NCBI GenBank assembly: GCA_963714205.1
Contig: CAVQNQ010000002.1
Location: forward strand, 434,001-498,000
DNA length: 64,000 nucleotides
Source of the DNA: CAVQNQ01 sp963714205
GTDB taxonomy: Bacteria > Acidobacteriota > Terriglobia > Bryobacterales > Bryobacteraceae
Direction: 5' to 3'
Both the position numbers and the translations under genes were made by a program. A model generated the notes under the pieces. It did not search any database. It saw only the letters and a list, made by a program, of their open reading frames with translations, and was not told where the DNA came from. This document shows, one piece after another, positions 35,169-44,536 of this stretch. Each line of letters starts with the position of its first letter. The stretch's first letter is position 1.

Positions 35169-36575
35169 ATGGCGCTGCGATTCTACAACACGCTCTCGCA
35201 ACAGGTCGAGGAGTTCTCTCCCGCGCGCGACAACACCGTCCGCATGTACACCTGCGGCCCCACCGTCTACGATTACGCCCATGTCGGCAATTTCCGCACC
35301 TTCACGTTCCTGGACATCCTGCGCAAATGGCTGCGCGCGAGCGGCTTTAAGCTCGACCACGTCATGAACATCACGGACGTGGACGACAAGATCATCCGCA
35401 ACGCGGCCGCCCAGCATAAGGATCTGAAGGAATACACCGAAATTTATACCAAAGCGTTTCTGGAAGACTGCGGCACGCTGCGCCTGGAGCGTCCCGAGCG
35501 TCTGGCGCCCGCCACCGAGCACATTGCCGACATGGTCTCGGCCATCGAGTGCCTGGAGGCCGGCCATCACACGTACACGAGCGAAGGGTCGGTCTATTTC
35601 CGGATCTCGACCTTCCCCGGCTACGGCAAGCTCTCGCACAACGATTTCAGCGGAAACATGGCCGGCACGCGCGTGGACCTGGACGAATACGAGAAGGCCG
35701 ATGCCCGCGATTTCGCCCTATGGAAAGCTCCCAAGGAAGGCGAGAAGTCCTGGGACACGCCCCTCGGGCCGGGCCGGCCGGGCTGGCACATCGAGTGCTC
35801 TACCATGGCGCTCAAGTACCTGGGCGAGACCATTGATATTCACGCGGGCGGCGTGGATCTGATCTTCCCGCACCACGAGAACGAGATCGCCCAATCTGAA
35901 TCCATAACCGGCAAGCCTTTCGCGCGCTTCTGGCTGCACGCCGAATTCCTCATGGTGGAGGGCCAGAAGATGTCGAAATCGCTGGGCAATTACTTCACGC
36001 TCCGCGACATCCTGGCGCGCGGATATCAGCCCGAGGCGATCCGTTACCTGCTGGCCGCGGTGCCATACCGCAAGCAGTTGAACTTTACCTTAGAGGGGCT
36101 GAAATCGGCCGCCACGGCCATCGACCGGCTGCGCAACTTCAAGCTGCGCCTGGAGACCGACCGCTATCCCGAAGGCGTCAACGAAGCGATCGCCGCGCGC
36201 ACCGCGGCGGCTGAGCAGCTCTTCCAGGAAAGCCTCGACAACGATCTGAATACCGCCGAAGCGCTGGCGGCCGTCTTCGAATATGTACGCGACGCCAATA
36301 GCGCCATGGATGCGGGCGAGTTCCGCGCGGGCAACGCGGGACCCGCCCTGGAGCTGGTCAACCGCTTCGATTCCGTGTTCGACGTGCTGCGGCCCAGCGC
36401 TCAGGGCCAGGCGATTTCGGACGCGGAAGTGGAAGCCCTCATCGCCGAGCGCACGGGCGCCAAGAAGGCCCGCGATTTCGCGCGCGCCGACCGCGTCCGC
36501 CAGCAGCTTCTGGAAGCGGGCATTGTCCTCGAAGATACTAAGAGCGGCGTGCGCTGGAAAAGGAAATCAGCTTGA
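35169..36575 (+). CDS. cysS: Cysteinyl-tRNA synthetase
   Basis: The 468-residue class I synthetase has the zinc-binding opening YTCGPTVYDYAHVGN, combining the first metal cysteine with the HIGH box as HVGN. Further metal ligands follow in HIECSTM and the HHENEIAQSE helix, then the KMSKS loop (GQKMSKSLGN). The C-terminal helix bundle ends in the TGAKKARDFARADRVR anticodon-side motif. Full length. No Shine-Dalgarno site is evident before the ATG; TACGAT at 35146-35151 could be a -10 box producing a short leader. Its stop overlaps the start of the next gene (TTGA). Confidence 0.96.
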   Translation: MALRFYNTLSQQVEEFSPARDNTVRMYTCGPTVYDYAHVGNFRTFTFLDILRKWLRASGFKLDHVMNITDVDDKIIRNAAAQHKDLKEYTEIYTKAFLEDCGTLRLERPERLAPATEHIADMVSAIECLEAGHHTYTSEGSVYFRISTFPGYGKLSHNDFSGNMAGTRVDLDEYEKADARDFALWKAPKEGEKSWDTPLGPGRPGWHIECSTMALKYLGETIDIHAGGVDLIFPHHENEIAQSESITGKPFARFWLHAEFLMVEGQKMSKSLGNYFTLRDILARGYQPEAIRYLLAAVPYRKQLNFTLEGLKSAATAIDRLRNFKLRLETDRYPEGVNEAIAARTAAAEQLFQESLDNDLNTAEALAAVFEYVRDANSAMDAGEFRAGNAGPALELVNRFDSVFDVLRPSAQGQAISDAEVEALIAERTGAKKARDFARADRVRQQLLEAGIVLEDTKSGVRWKRKSA

Positions 36576-37753
36576 AACTCAACAGCCGAGCGGTGCACGC
36601 GGGAGACCGCAAAAAGCCCGCCACAGCCATACCGGTCACGACCCCTATCCACACGGCAGCCAGTTATTACTACGACTCCATCGAGCGGCTCGACCGCGTC
36701 TTCGAGCGCAGCGAGCCAGGCTATTGCTATGCGCGCTACGACAACCCCACCAACGCCGCGCTCGAAGAGCTGATGTGCGCGCTCGAAGGCGGCCACGGCT
36801 CGCTGGCGTGCGCCTCGGGTATGGCGGCGATTCACCTGGCCCTGCTGGCCGCGCTGGCGGACGGACGAAAGTCCATCGTGGCGGCCGACGCGCTTTACGG
36901 CGCGACGATCCGAGTGCTGTTGAGCGTGATGGAACCGGGCGGCTGCGCTATCCGCTTCACCGACGCCTGCGACCTGGATGGGCTGCGCGCGGCCGTGGCC
37001 GAAGCCAAGCCCGGCGCCATCCTGATCGAGACGATCTCGAATCCCTTGCTGCGCGTGGCGCCTCTCGATTGCATCGCGGAGATCGCGCGCGAAGCCGGAG
37101 CCGCGCTCGTAGTGGATAACACCTTCGGCACGCCGTTACTGGTGCGGCCCATGGACCTGGGGGCGCACCTCACCGTCCACAGCGCCACCAAGTATCTGGC
37201 GGGCCATGGCGACGTGCTGGGCGGGGTAGTGATTTCCGACCAGGAGCACTACGAGACGCTGCGCAGCCTCTCGCGCGCCATCGGGCCGGTGCTGGGACCG
37301 TTTGAAAGCTACCTGACTATGCGCGGCATCAAGACCTTCCCGCTGCGCATGGAGCGGCAATGCGCTAACGCCTGCCAGGTGGCCGCCTGGCTGGGCGCGC
37401 ATCCCCGGGTGGAGCGCGTGCACTTTCCGGGCGATCCCAACCACCCGGATGCCGCCGCCATCCGCCGGCTCTTCCCCGCCGGCCTCTATGGCGGCATGGT
37501 GAGCTTCGAGATCCGCGGGGCCGCGCGGGCGGAGATCTTCCGTTTCATGGAAGCCCTCAAGATGATCGTGCCGGCAACTTCGCTGGGCGACGTTCACAGC
37601 ATGGTGCTCTACCCGGTGATGAGTTCGCATCGCGAGGTCTCTCCCAAGCATCGTGAACGCATGGGCATTCGCGAGAACCTGGTGCGGCTCTCGGTGGGCA
37701 TCGAAGCCGCCGAGGATATCACAGGTGATCTGGAAACTGCTCTGGGGAGCTGA
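36572..37753 (+). CDS. Trans-sulfuration PLP enzyme (cystathionine gamma-synthase/lyase family)
   Basis: The 393-residue Cys/Met-metabolism PLP enzyme has the family opening VHAGDRKKPATAIPVTTPI, the YARYDNPTNAALEE segment, the phosphate-binding CASGMAAI stretch, the cofactor aspartate in VVDNTFGTPLL, and the Schiff-base lysine in HSATKYLAGHGD. The C-terminal PATSLGDVHSMV is also canonical. It starts at TTG 36572 overlapping the cysS stop by four bases, so the two are translationally coupled, which links cysteine or methionine supply to Cys-tRNA charging. Sequence alone does not decide among gamma-synthase, gamma-lyase or methionine gamma-lyase. Confidence 0.9.
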   Translation: MKLNSRAVHAGDRKKPATAIPVTTPIHTAASYYYDSIERLDRVFERSEPGYCYARYDNPTNAALEELMCALEGGHGSLACASGMAAIHLALLAALADGRKSIVAADALYGATIRVLLSVMEPGGCAIRFTDACDLDGLRAAVAEAKPGAILIETISNPLLRVAPLDCIAEIAREAGAALVVDNTFGTPLLVRPMDLGAHLTVHSATKYLAGHGDVLGGVVISDQEHYETLRSLSRAIGPVLGPFESYLTMRGIKTFPLRMERQCANACQVAAWLGAHPRVERVHFPGDPNHPDAAAIRRLFPAGLYGGMVSFEIRGAARAEIFRFMEALKMIVPATSLGDVHSMVLYPVMSSHREVSPKHRERMGIRENLVRLSVGIEAAEDITGDLETALGS

Positions 37754-37756
37754 ACG

Positions 37757-38221
37757 ATGATCCGGCGTTCGGCAATCTTGCCGGTGGCATGTCTGTGGCT
37801 ATGGTGCGCCGGCGCCAGGGCCGGCCAGCCCATGCAAATGTTGTTGAAATGGGATTATCTGGCGCCCTGGATCGACCATCGGAAGGTCGCTTTTATTCTC
37901 CCGGACGGGACCAGCGTGGCAGGGAAGGTCATGGCGGTCGAACCCGATGCGCTGCGGCTCAAGGTCACGTATTCTTCCAATCGCCGCGTTCAGCCCAAAG
38001 GGCGGCGCGTGATTCCCCGGCGAAGTCTGTCGGTGCTGCGCGTGACCGAGTACCGCAAGAAGGGCCGGCTGCCAGGCACTTTGGGCGCCGCCGCATGGGC
38101 GGGGGGGATCGCAGCGGTGGCTGGGGACAAGCACGTCACGGAAATCCGGATCGAGCAGGGTCCGACCGTTGATATGTTGATATGGGGGCCCGATCGGCGG
38201 GAGGGTATGGCCGCTAACTGA
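37757..38221 (+). CDS. Small secreted protein of unknown function
   Basis: The 154-residue product has a signal peptide (RRSAILPVACLWLWCAGARAG). A small beta-rich part follows, with strands KVAFILPDGTSVAGKVMAV and ALRLKVTYSS that look LSm/SH3-like (a strand, then a D-G turn, then a strand). A basic region (RRVIPRRSLSV) and a glycine/alanine stretch that may be a membrane contact come next. It starts three bases after the trans-sulfuration gene and is probably in the same transcript. No family is assigned. Confidence 0.6.
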   Translation: MIRRSAILPVACLWLWCAGARAGQPMQMLLKWDYLAPWIDHRKVAFILPDGTSVAGKVMAVEPDALRLKVTYSSNRRVQPKGRRVIPRRSLSVLRVTEYRKKGRLPGTLGAAAWAGGIAAVAGDKHVTEIRIEQGPTVDMLIWGPDRREGMAAN

Positions 38222-38342
38222 AGATAAGGTACGCGAGTAAGGTTATGAGACTACCCCCCGCGAAGATAATCTTGTCGGAGATTCCGGGACCTGCTTAACT
38301 CGCTAATGGGAGAACTCAGATTTCTCCGAGACGAGGACGAGA

Positions 38343-39428
38343 ATGACCAATTTTTCAGCTACACCGATCCCCTCCCGCACGTTGGCGCAGCGCCTGGCGG
38401 AAGGCCGGATTCCGCTATCGGAAGCGCTCAGCTATTCCATGATTCTGGCCGAAAGTCTGCGCAAACTGCACGACTCCGGCCTAGCCAACGGCGCCGTTTC
38501 CCCGGTCAACATCGTGATCGGAGGGTCGGGCCTCGAACTGCTACCCGCGCTGCTGCCCTCGGGCGCCACTCCCTACACGGCTCCCGAAGTTCTGGAAGGC
38601 CGCCAGCCGGACGCGCGCAGCGACATCTTTTCCTTCGGCGCGGTGGTGTATGAGATGCTGACCGGCCGACGGGCTTTCGAAGGCGACAGCCCGGCTGCCC
38701 TGGCGGCCGCCATCGTCAATTCCAAGCCGCCCAGCTCCGGCAGCCCGGCCGCGGACCGCCTGCTGGCGGGATGCCTGGCCAAGGACCCCTCGGCCCGGCT
38801 CCAGCGCATGCAGAAGGTTCTGCTCGAACTCAAGCTCCTCACTGTGGCGGCGCGCCGCGCGGAAGCCCCGGCCCCTCGCGTGGACCATGTCGAGGCCGTC
38901 CTGAAGGACCACATACAGAAACTCGAAACCGGCATGGCGGCGCGCTTTGAGACGCACGAAACAAGGATGTCGGGGATCGAGGGGAACGCCGGGGAGGCCG
39001 TCACCGCTCTCCGGCGGGAGATCGCGGCCCTTGGCGCGGAAGTCGGCTCCGCCCTGGAGCGAGCCGCAACGACTGAAGCCATCGACGCCGCCGGCGAGCG
39101 CATCACGGCCCTCGATCAGCGCCTCGAGTCCATGGCCCAACGCATCGGCGGCCTCGAGCAGAGCGTGGGAGGAGTAATCGACCGCCTCCTGCACCTTGAG
39201 GAGGGTCTCGGCACTCTCCGGCAGGACAGCGGCGTGCTCCAGAAGAATGTGGCGGCCGACCTTCAGGATTTCGAGCAGAAGCTGAAGAGCCAGGCCAGCG
39301 CCATCGAATCCGTGCGCACCGCCATGTCCCAGACAGACGACCTGGTGGAGCGCGTAGTGGAAGCTTTGGAGTTACTCCAGTCCAGCGTCATCGAAAGCAA
39401 CGAAGAGCGCGCTGCGATGGCTAATTAG
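38343..39428 (+). CDS. Pseudokinase-like C-lobe fused to a long coiled coil
   Basis: The product has 361 residues. The N-terminal ~175 align with the C-lobe of a bacterial Ser/Thr protein kinase: ALSYSMILAESLRKLHDSG as helix E, then NGAVSPVNIVI in place of HRDLKPxNI (49-59), YTAPEVL (APE motif, 78-84) and DIFSFGAVVYEMLTGRRAF (subdomain IX). The nucleotide-binding N-lobe, the VAIK lysine, the catalytic HRD aspartate and the DFG motif are all missing, so phosphotransfer is not expected. Residues about 183-355 form a predicted coiled coil with heptad-like leucines. It is probably a scaffold. It is followed closely by a second, different pseudokinase gene. Confidence 0.75.
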   Translation: MTNFSATPIPSRTLAQRLAEGRIPLSEALSYSMILAESLRKLHDSGLANGAVSPVNIVIGGSGLELLPALLPSGATPYTAPEVLEGRQPDARSDIFSFGAVVYEMLTGRRAFEGDSPAALAAAIVNSKPPSSGSPAADRLLAGCLAKDPSARLQRMQKVLLELKLLTVAARRAEAPAPRVDHVEAVLKDHIQKLETGMAARFETHETRMSGIEGNAGEAVTALRREIAALGAEVGSALERAATTEAIDAAGERITALDQRLESMAQRIGGLEQSVGGVIDRLLHLEEGLGTLRQDSGVLQKNVAADLQDFEQKLKSQASAIESVRTAMSQTDDLVERVVEALELLQSSVIESNEERAAMAN

Positions 39429-39577
39429 TTTCCTTATCGGTTGGCCGCGGTGCAGCCTCGGGCGCCGCGGCCTCCCAGTACTCTCCCCCACCTTACAGTA
39501 CGTTTCCCGCGCCAACGTATAACTTCAAGTACCCGTATGACCTTGTTCACCAAAGCGTTCCAGGGTATGACTGAATT

Positions 39578-40363
39578 GTGGAACACTCTATCGATGAGAC
39601 CGGGCGCAGCGGCGAAGCCCCGGAGGGATCCTTAGCCGTCCGCCTTTCTCAAGGCCCTCTGCCGCTCCAATTCGCCTTGCGTTACGCCGCCGAGGTTGCC
39701 GGCACGCTCCGTCAACTGCACAACGAAGGGCGCTTTCACGGAGACGTGGAGCCGGGGTCGATCCGTATAACCGATGCGGGCGCCCTGCTGCTTCCACCGA
39801 ATGGACACTCGCACCTGGCGACCGCCCGTGACGACATTTCCGAGTTCGGCGCCTTGCTCTTTCAGATGCTGACCGGCGCGAAGCCCAATGGCAACCTGCG
39901 GGCCGCGGCGCGGGAGGGCGGCCGGGAGACCATCCGGCTCGCAGCAACCCGCCTGGCGGCACGCTGTCTGGGCGCGCTGCCCGATCCCCCCACCGACATC
40001 CAGAAGGTATCCACCGAAGTGCGCCTCCTCGGGGTGCTGGCCCGCCAGCACGGCGTGGAAGACGAGCTTCCGCCCGCGCCGCCGGTTTTGGAAGCCGCAC
40101 ATGAGCCGGCGGCCCCACAGGTTCCGCCCGTCACGGCACCCGCTGAGACCGTAGAGCCGCTCGCCGTTCTCGAGCCCGCCGAACCGCACACGGAAGGGGC
40201 CTGCCCGCGCTGCTCGGCGCATCTAACCAGTGAGTCGCGCCCGCATACGGCTTTCGAGGCCCTGTTGCATGCTTTCCACGTGCCGATCCGCCGCTGCGGC
40301 CGGTGCTTTCATCGCTATGTGATTCTGTTCGGCCTGCCCATCGAGCGCTCGGCCCACGCGTAA
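39578..40363 (+). CDS. Second pseudokinase-like protein, with C-terminal zinc ribbon
   Basis: The product has 261 residues. The first ~150 again look like a kinase C-lobe without the N-lobe: LRQLHNEGRFHGDVEPGSI keeps HGD (54-56), TDAG stands where DFG should be, and DDISEFGALLFQMLTGAKP matches subdomain IX. After a Pro/Ala-rich linker comes CPRC, then CGRC, four cysteines in a zinc-ribbon arrangement, ending in a hydrophobic strand. The GTG at 39578 is weakly supported by AGGG upstream. Lying 149 bases after the coiled-coil pseudokinase, it may form a functional pair with it. Confidence 0.68.
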   Translation: MEHSIDETGRSGEAPEGSLAVRLSQGPLPLQFALRYAAEVAGTLRQLHNEGRFHGDVEPGSIRITDAGALLLPPNGHSHLATARDDISEFGALLFQMLTGAKPNGNLRAAAREGGRETIRLAATRLAARCLGALPDPPTDIQKVSTEVRLLGVLARQHGVEDELPPAPPVLEAAHEPAAPQVPPVTAPAETVEPLAVLEPAEPHTEGACPRCSAHLTSESRPHTAFEALLHAFHVPIRRCGRCFHRYVILFGLPIERSAHA

Positions 40364-40439
40364 GGGCGAGAGGCGCATCGAGCAGCCGGCACGGGATGAA
40401 GCAGCAGGCCGCAGGCCGAAGCGGGTCTGCCGGCCGCGT

Positions 40440-40710
40440 TTAGGGCATCCGGCTCACCTTTACTCCTTGCACGCGCTCTCTTGGATCGATGAAGCCCAGG
40501 CTCCTGACAATCTCGAAATTACCGTTGTGCGCCTGAGCAATGTACATGTTCATTCGAACGTGATGCTGACCGGGCACCATTTCAGCCGGACCACCCGGCC
40601 CCTCAGCTATGCTTGCGTGGTCTAGTGCCTGGATGACATCTTCCTGCCTTAGCGAGCCGGCCTCTTTCACCGCGGCCTCCCACAGCTTCAGACGGACGCG
40701 ATCTTGTCTA
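40440..40710 (-). pseudogene. C-terminal remnant of an amide/urea-type ABC substrate-binding protein
   Basis: The minus-strand frame encodes only the last ~90 residues of a periplasmic binding protein of the urea/branched-chain (UrtA/FmdD-like) class: KLWEAAVKEAG, DVIQALDHASI, PGQHHVRMNMYIAQ, GNFEIVRS. The HH-containing strand and following G-x-FEIV are typical of that family's C-terminus. No start or N-terminal domain precedes it, so it is a decayed fragment. Bases 40711-40891 beyond it show nothing I can support. Confidence 0.55.
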
Positions 40711-40891
40711 TAGTCCCGCTATAGTCCGTATGATCGACCTGATCTTGCTGGACGAGCTTAGCAGCTTTGGCTTCCGCTACACGACAAACCGTCGCTATGG
40801 AAGCGAGGCCAATGGACTCCCCGACACCAATTCGCCCCGGTATTGCAGTCTGGACCCCAGCCTCTGTGGCCTGGCCGGGAAATCGGCTTGG

Positions 40892-41566
40892 CTACGATGA
40901 TGCCGGCCCCACGATCCAGCCGTCCGCCAACTGGATTACCCGGTCGCTATATGCGGCATTAACTTCCGAGTGCGTCACCTGCACGACGGTGGCGCCCTCC
41001 CGGTTGAGCTTCTTGAACAGCTCCATGATTTCCTTGCCCTGGCTCGAGTGCAGGTTGCCGGTCGGCTCGTCCGCCAGGATCAGCTTGGGGTTCGCGATCA
41101 CCGCCCGCGCCACGGCCACGAGCTGCTGCTGCCCGCCGGAGAGCTGGCTGGGGTACAGATCGCGCTTGCCCACGATGTGAAAGCGGTCCAGCGTGTCGCA
41201 TACCATGGCCGCCCGCTCGGAACTCTTCACGTCGCGGTAAGAGAGCGGAATATCCAGGTTCTCGTAGACCGTCAGGCTGTCGATCAGGTGGTAGCTCTGA
41301 AACACGAATCCGATGTAGCGTTTGTTCAGCTCCACGCGCTCCCGGGGCTTCATGCGGTGCACCGGGTGGCCCAGGAACTCGAACTCGCCGGTCCAGGCGC
41401 CGTCCAGCATTCCCAGGATGCCGAGCAGCGTTGATTTGCCCGCGCCGGAAGGCCCCATGATGGTGACGAACTCGCCCTCCTTGATTTCGGCGTTGATGCG
41501 GCGCAACACGTAAGTCCGGCCATAGCCGCCTTCGTAATATTTCTCGAGGTTGCGAAGCGTAATCAT
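40892..41566 (-). CDS. ABC transporter ATP-binding protein (MacB/LolD type)
   Basis: The 224-residue ATPase has Walker A GPSGAGKST, a Q-loop (VFQSYHL), the signature LSGGQQQ, Walker B LILADEPTGN and an H-loop histidine (VTHSE). The sequence clusters with the MacB/LolD/FtsE exporter class. It directly follows the ADOP permease gene (ten bases), so the two form one exporter or mechanotransmission unit. Plus-strand openings across it are shadows. Confidence 0.92.
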   Translation of the reverse strand: MITLRNLEKYYEGGYGRTYVLRRINAEIKEGEFVTIMGPSGAGKSTLLGILGMLDGAWTGEFEFLGHPVHRMKPRERVELNKRYIGFVFQSYHLIDSLTVYENLDIPLSYRDVKSSERAAMVCDTLDRFHIVGKRDLYPSQLSGGQQQLVAVARAVIANPKLILADEPTGNLHSSQGKEIMELFKKLNREGATVVQVTHSEVNAAYSDRVIQLADGWIVGPASS

Positions 41567-41575
41567 GATCCGTCT

Positions 41576-44012
41576 CTATTCGTGCCTCAAGGCCATCAGC
41601 GGGTCTACCGCCATGGCTCGCCGCGCGGGAATATAACCGGCCGCCAGGGCCACCAGGCCCAGCAGCAGCGCCATGCCGGCGAAGGTGTAGGCGTCCGTGG
41701 TCCGCACGCCGTAGAGCATACCGGCCATCAGCCTGGTGAGCGCGAAAGCCGCCGCCAGCCCCAGTGCGATTCCTCCCGACGCCAGGGCCGCGGCTTCGCC
41801 CACCACCAGGCGCAGAATCTCGATCTTCCCCGCCCCCAGCGCCAGTCGGATGCCGATCTCGTTGGTCCTCTGGCCCACGTCGTAGGAGATCACCCCGTAG
41901 ATCCCCACGGCGCACAGCGCAAACGCGATGGCCGCGAAGATCCCCAGCAGAACCGTGTCGAAGCGCTGTCCCGCGATGGCCCGGTCCACCACATCATCCA
42001 TGGTCCGCAGGTCCGAAACGGCCTGGTCCGGATCGATCCGGTGAACGGCGCGTTCCACCGCCGAAGCCAGCGTCAGCGGCGGCCCCACCGTCCGCACCGC
42101 CACGGCGACCGCGGCGATGGGCTGCTGCGCATAGGGGCAATAGACCGTGGGCCAATCCGCCGCTTCCACGCGATCCGGCCGGACGTCGCCTACCACGCCC
42201 ACGATCTCGCCGGCGGTCGTTCCCCCGCTCAATTCCAGCAACAGGCGCCGGCCCAAGGGACTTGAACCATCCGGCCAGAAGCGCCGCGCCAGCGTCTGGT
42301 TGACCACCAGGACCATGCGCGCCTGCTGGTTGTCGTCCGCCCCGGCGAACTCCCGGCCGGCAATCAGCGGAATGCCCGCGGCCCGAAAGTACTCGGGTGA
42401 AACCGACCGCAGCAGGCCCATGGTCCGCTCCTCGCCCGGCGGCGCCACGCGGCTCTCCACGGCGAACGCCATCCCCATGCCCAGACCGTTCAGAGGCAGC
42501 CCGCTGGTCAAACCCGCTCCGCGTACTCCCGGAAGATCTCGAAGCTGTTCCAGGAGGTCCCTCAAGAAGGGCGCGCGCCTTTCCGGAGAGGTGTTCCGTC
42601 CGCCCACCAGCCTCAGGCGGAACGTCAGCAGTCCGCCCTTTTGGAAACCCAGATCGGCGGAGCGCAAATTGACGAAGCTGCGCATCAGCAGCCCCGACCC
42701 GATCAACACCAGGACCGCCAGCGCCACCTCCGCCACCACCAGGCCGTTGCGCACCAGCCTACCCGCGCGGCCGCCGGTGCCGCTGCGCCCGCCTTCCACC
42801 AGAAGGGCGTTCACGTTGGCGCCGGATGCCTGAATGGCCGGCGCCATCCCGAACAGGATTCCGGTGGCCAGCGAGGCCGCCAGCGCGAAGAGGAAAAGCC
42901 GCGCGTCGAACCGCGCTTCGCTGAGCCGCGGAATGCTCTCGGGGCCCAGCCAGGCCACCAGCGCCAGAGCGCCGCGCGCCAGCGCCAGGCCCGCCGCTCC
43001 GCCCGTGAGCGAGAGAATGCAGCTCTCGGCGAGCAACTGTCCCACCATGCGCCCGCGGCTGGCCCCCATGGCCGCGCGCACCGCCAGTTCCTTGCGCCGC
43101 GCGGTTCCCCGCGCCAGCAGCAGGTTAGCCACGTTGGCGCACGCGATCAGCAACAGCAGACTCACCGCGCCAGCCAGGATTAGCAGCGGCTGCCGCACCT
43201 CGCCGCGCACCGCCTCGTCGAGAGCGAAGATCGAGGGGCGCCAGCCCCGATTCAACGCCGGATCGGCGCGTTCCAGCGCCGCCCCGAGCGTCTCCATCTC
43301 GGCGCGCGCCTGCTCCATCCCGACGCCGCTTCTCAGGCGCGCCACCACCGTCAGGATGCGGCGGGAGCCTTGCGCATCAACCGTCGCCGTCGAGCCCGAG
43401 CGGCGTCCACACCTCGACCCCCGGTTCCAGCACCGCGAAGCCCGGCGGCAGCACTCCGGTCACATTACAGCTTTGCCCTCCCAGCATCACGGCCTTTCCC
43501 GCGATCGAGGGGTCCGCCCCGAAGCGCCGCTGCCACAGCCCGTAGCTCAGCAGCGCGCTGGGCGCGCCGCCCGGGCGGTCCTCTTCCGGCAGAAACGTGC
43601 GCCCCACCACCGCTCGGACACCCAGCAGCGGGAACAGGCCCGCCGTAGCGCGTTCCGCCTTCAGCTCTTCGGGTTCCATGTGGCCGTTGGGGCCGCCCGT
43701 CAGGTTCACGTGAGTTTCCTGGATGGCCGCCAGCGCTTCCAGCGTGCGGCTCTCGCGGCTCCACTCGAGGAAGTTCCCACTGGCTACGAAGATCTGCCGC
43801 TGTTTCTGGCCGAGTTTTCTTTCCCAGATTGCCAGCAGGCGGTCCGGATCGCGGAACGGCAGCGGCTTCAGCAGCACGGCATCCACCACGCTGAAAATTG
43901 CCGTGGTGGCGCCGATGCCCAGTGCCAGCGTCACCAGGGCTGTCGCGCTGAAGCCGGGGGTTTTCCCCAGCAGACGGACCCCGTGGCGCAGATCCTGAAG
44001 CAGCGAGTACAC
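41576..44012 (-). pseudogene. ADOP/MacB-type ABC permease, single frameshift near 43380
   Basis: Two frames join into one permease of about 811 residues. The N-terminal part (44012-43380) begins MYSLLQDLRHGVRLLGKTPGF, the hallmark opening of the acidobacterial duplicated orphan permease family, with helix FSATALVTLALGIGA and a periplasmic MacB core domain. The second (from 43380 to 41576) continues ILTVVARLRSGV and carries two FtsX domains (LLLIACANVANLLLARG; ALGLAAAFALTRLMAGMLYGV), ending DPLMALRHE. Removing one base at 43379-43380 restores LDGDAQGSRRIL, so this may be a sequencing error. Partner ATPase downstream. Substrate unknown. Confidence 0.82.
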
Positions 44013-44066
44013 GGCCTGTCAGGTTAACATCCGGCGCTCCGCCAGGAACAGGCCTCAGTTACAGAA

Positions 44067-44465
44067 TCAGTTGGGGCAGCTTCGGTTGAGCACGGCGCTC
44101 ATGATCTTGTTGACCACTTCCTCGCGCTCATTGGCGTTGTGCGCGGCCAGCGGCGATACCTCGATGTGCACCAGCTCGTGCACAATGGTGCATTCCATGT
44201 CGAGCCTTAGTTCGCCGCCCTTGAGGTTGTAATCGCGCGGATCGAGCACGTTGATGACGCCCGTCTTATACTGCGGGTCCCATTCCGCGGTGCCCCAGGC
44301 GTTTTTGTCGATCTCCGACTGCCGCACCACGCGCACCGTGAAGCTCCAATCTTCCAGGCCGAGACGCTTTTGCCAGAACCTCATCCGCTGATCCAGGCGA
44401 GCTTCCAACGGGCTCATCGCAGAACAGGTAAGGACGCCGAACAGAAGTACGAAAGCCAGCCGCAT
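44067..44465 (-). CDS. Small secreted HExxH protein, minigluzincin/SprT-like
   Basis: The 132-residue product has a signal peptide (RLAFVLLFGVLTCSAMS). Residues 90-100 carry VHELVHIE, a gluzincin-type HExxH zinc site, preceded by a strand in WSFTVRVVR and KTGVINVLDP. The size and the strand-then-HExxH layout match small putative metallopeptidases, but a third zinc ligand is not certain (a glutamate follows in NEREEVV). It may be an active protease or a degenerate zinc-binding protein. Confidence 0.6.
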   Translation of the reverse strand: MRLAFVLLFGVLTCSAMSPLEARLDQRMRFWQKRLGLEDWSFTVRVVRQSEIDKNAWGTAEWDPQYKTGVINVLDPRDYNLKGGELRLDMECTIVHELVHIEVSPLAAHNANEREEVVNKIMSAVLNRSCPN

Positions 44466-44536
44466 GTCCAGATAGTACTCGAAAACACTTACCTTTGCTA
44501 GGGGTACTTCTTAGTCATTTTCCTGAAACTTACGTA

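Noticed and set aside
40767..41180. A 137-codon plus-strand open frame
   Set aside because: Mostly antisense to the ABC ATPase, Ser/Pro-rich, with no ribosome site.
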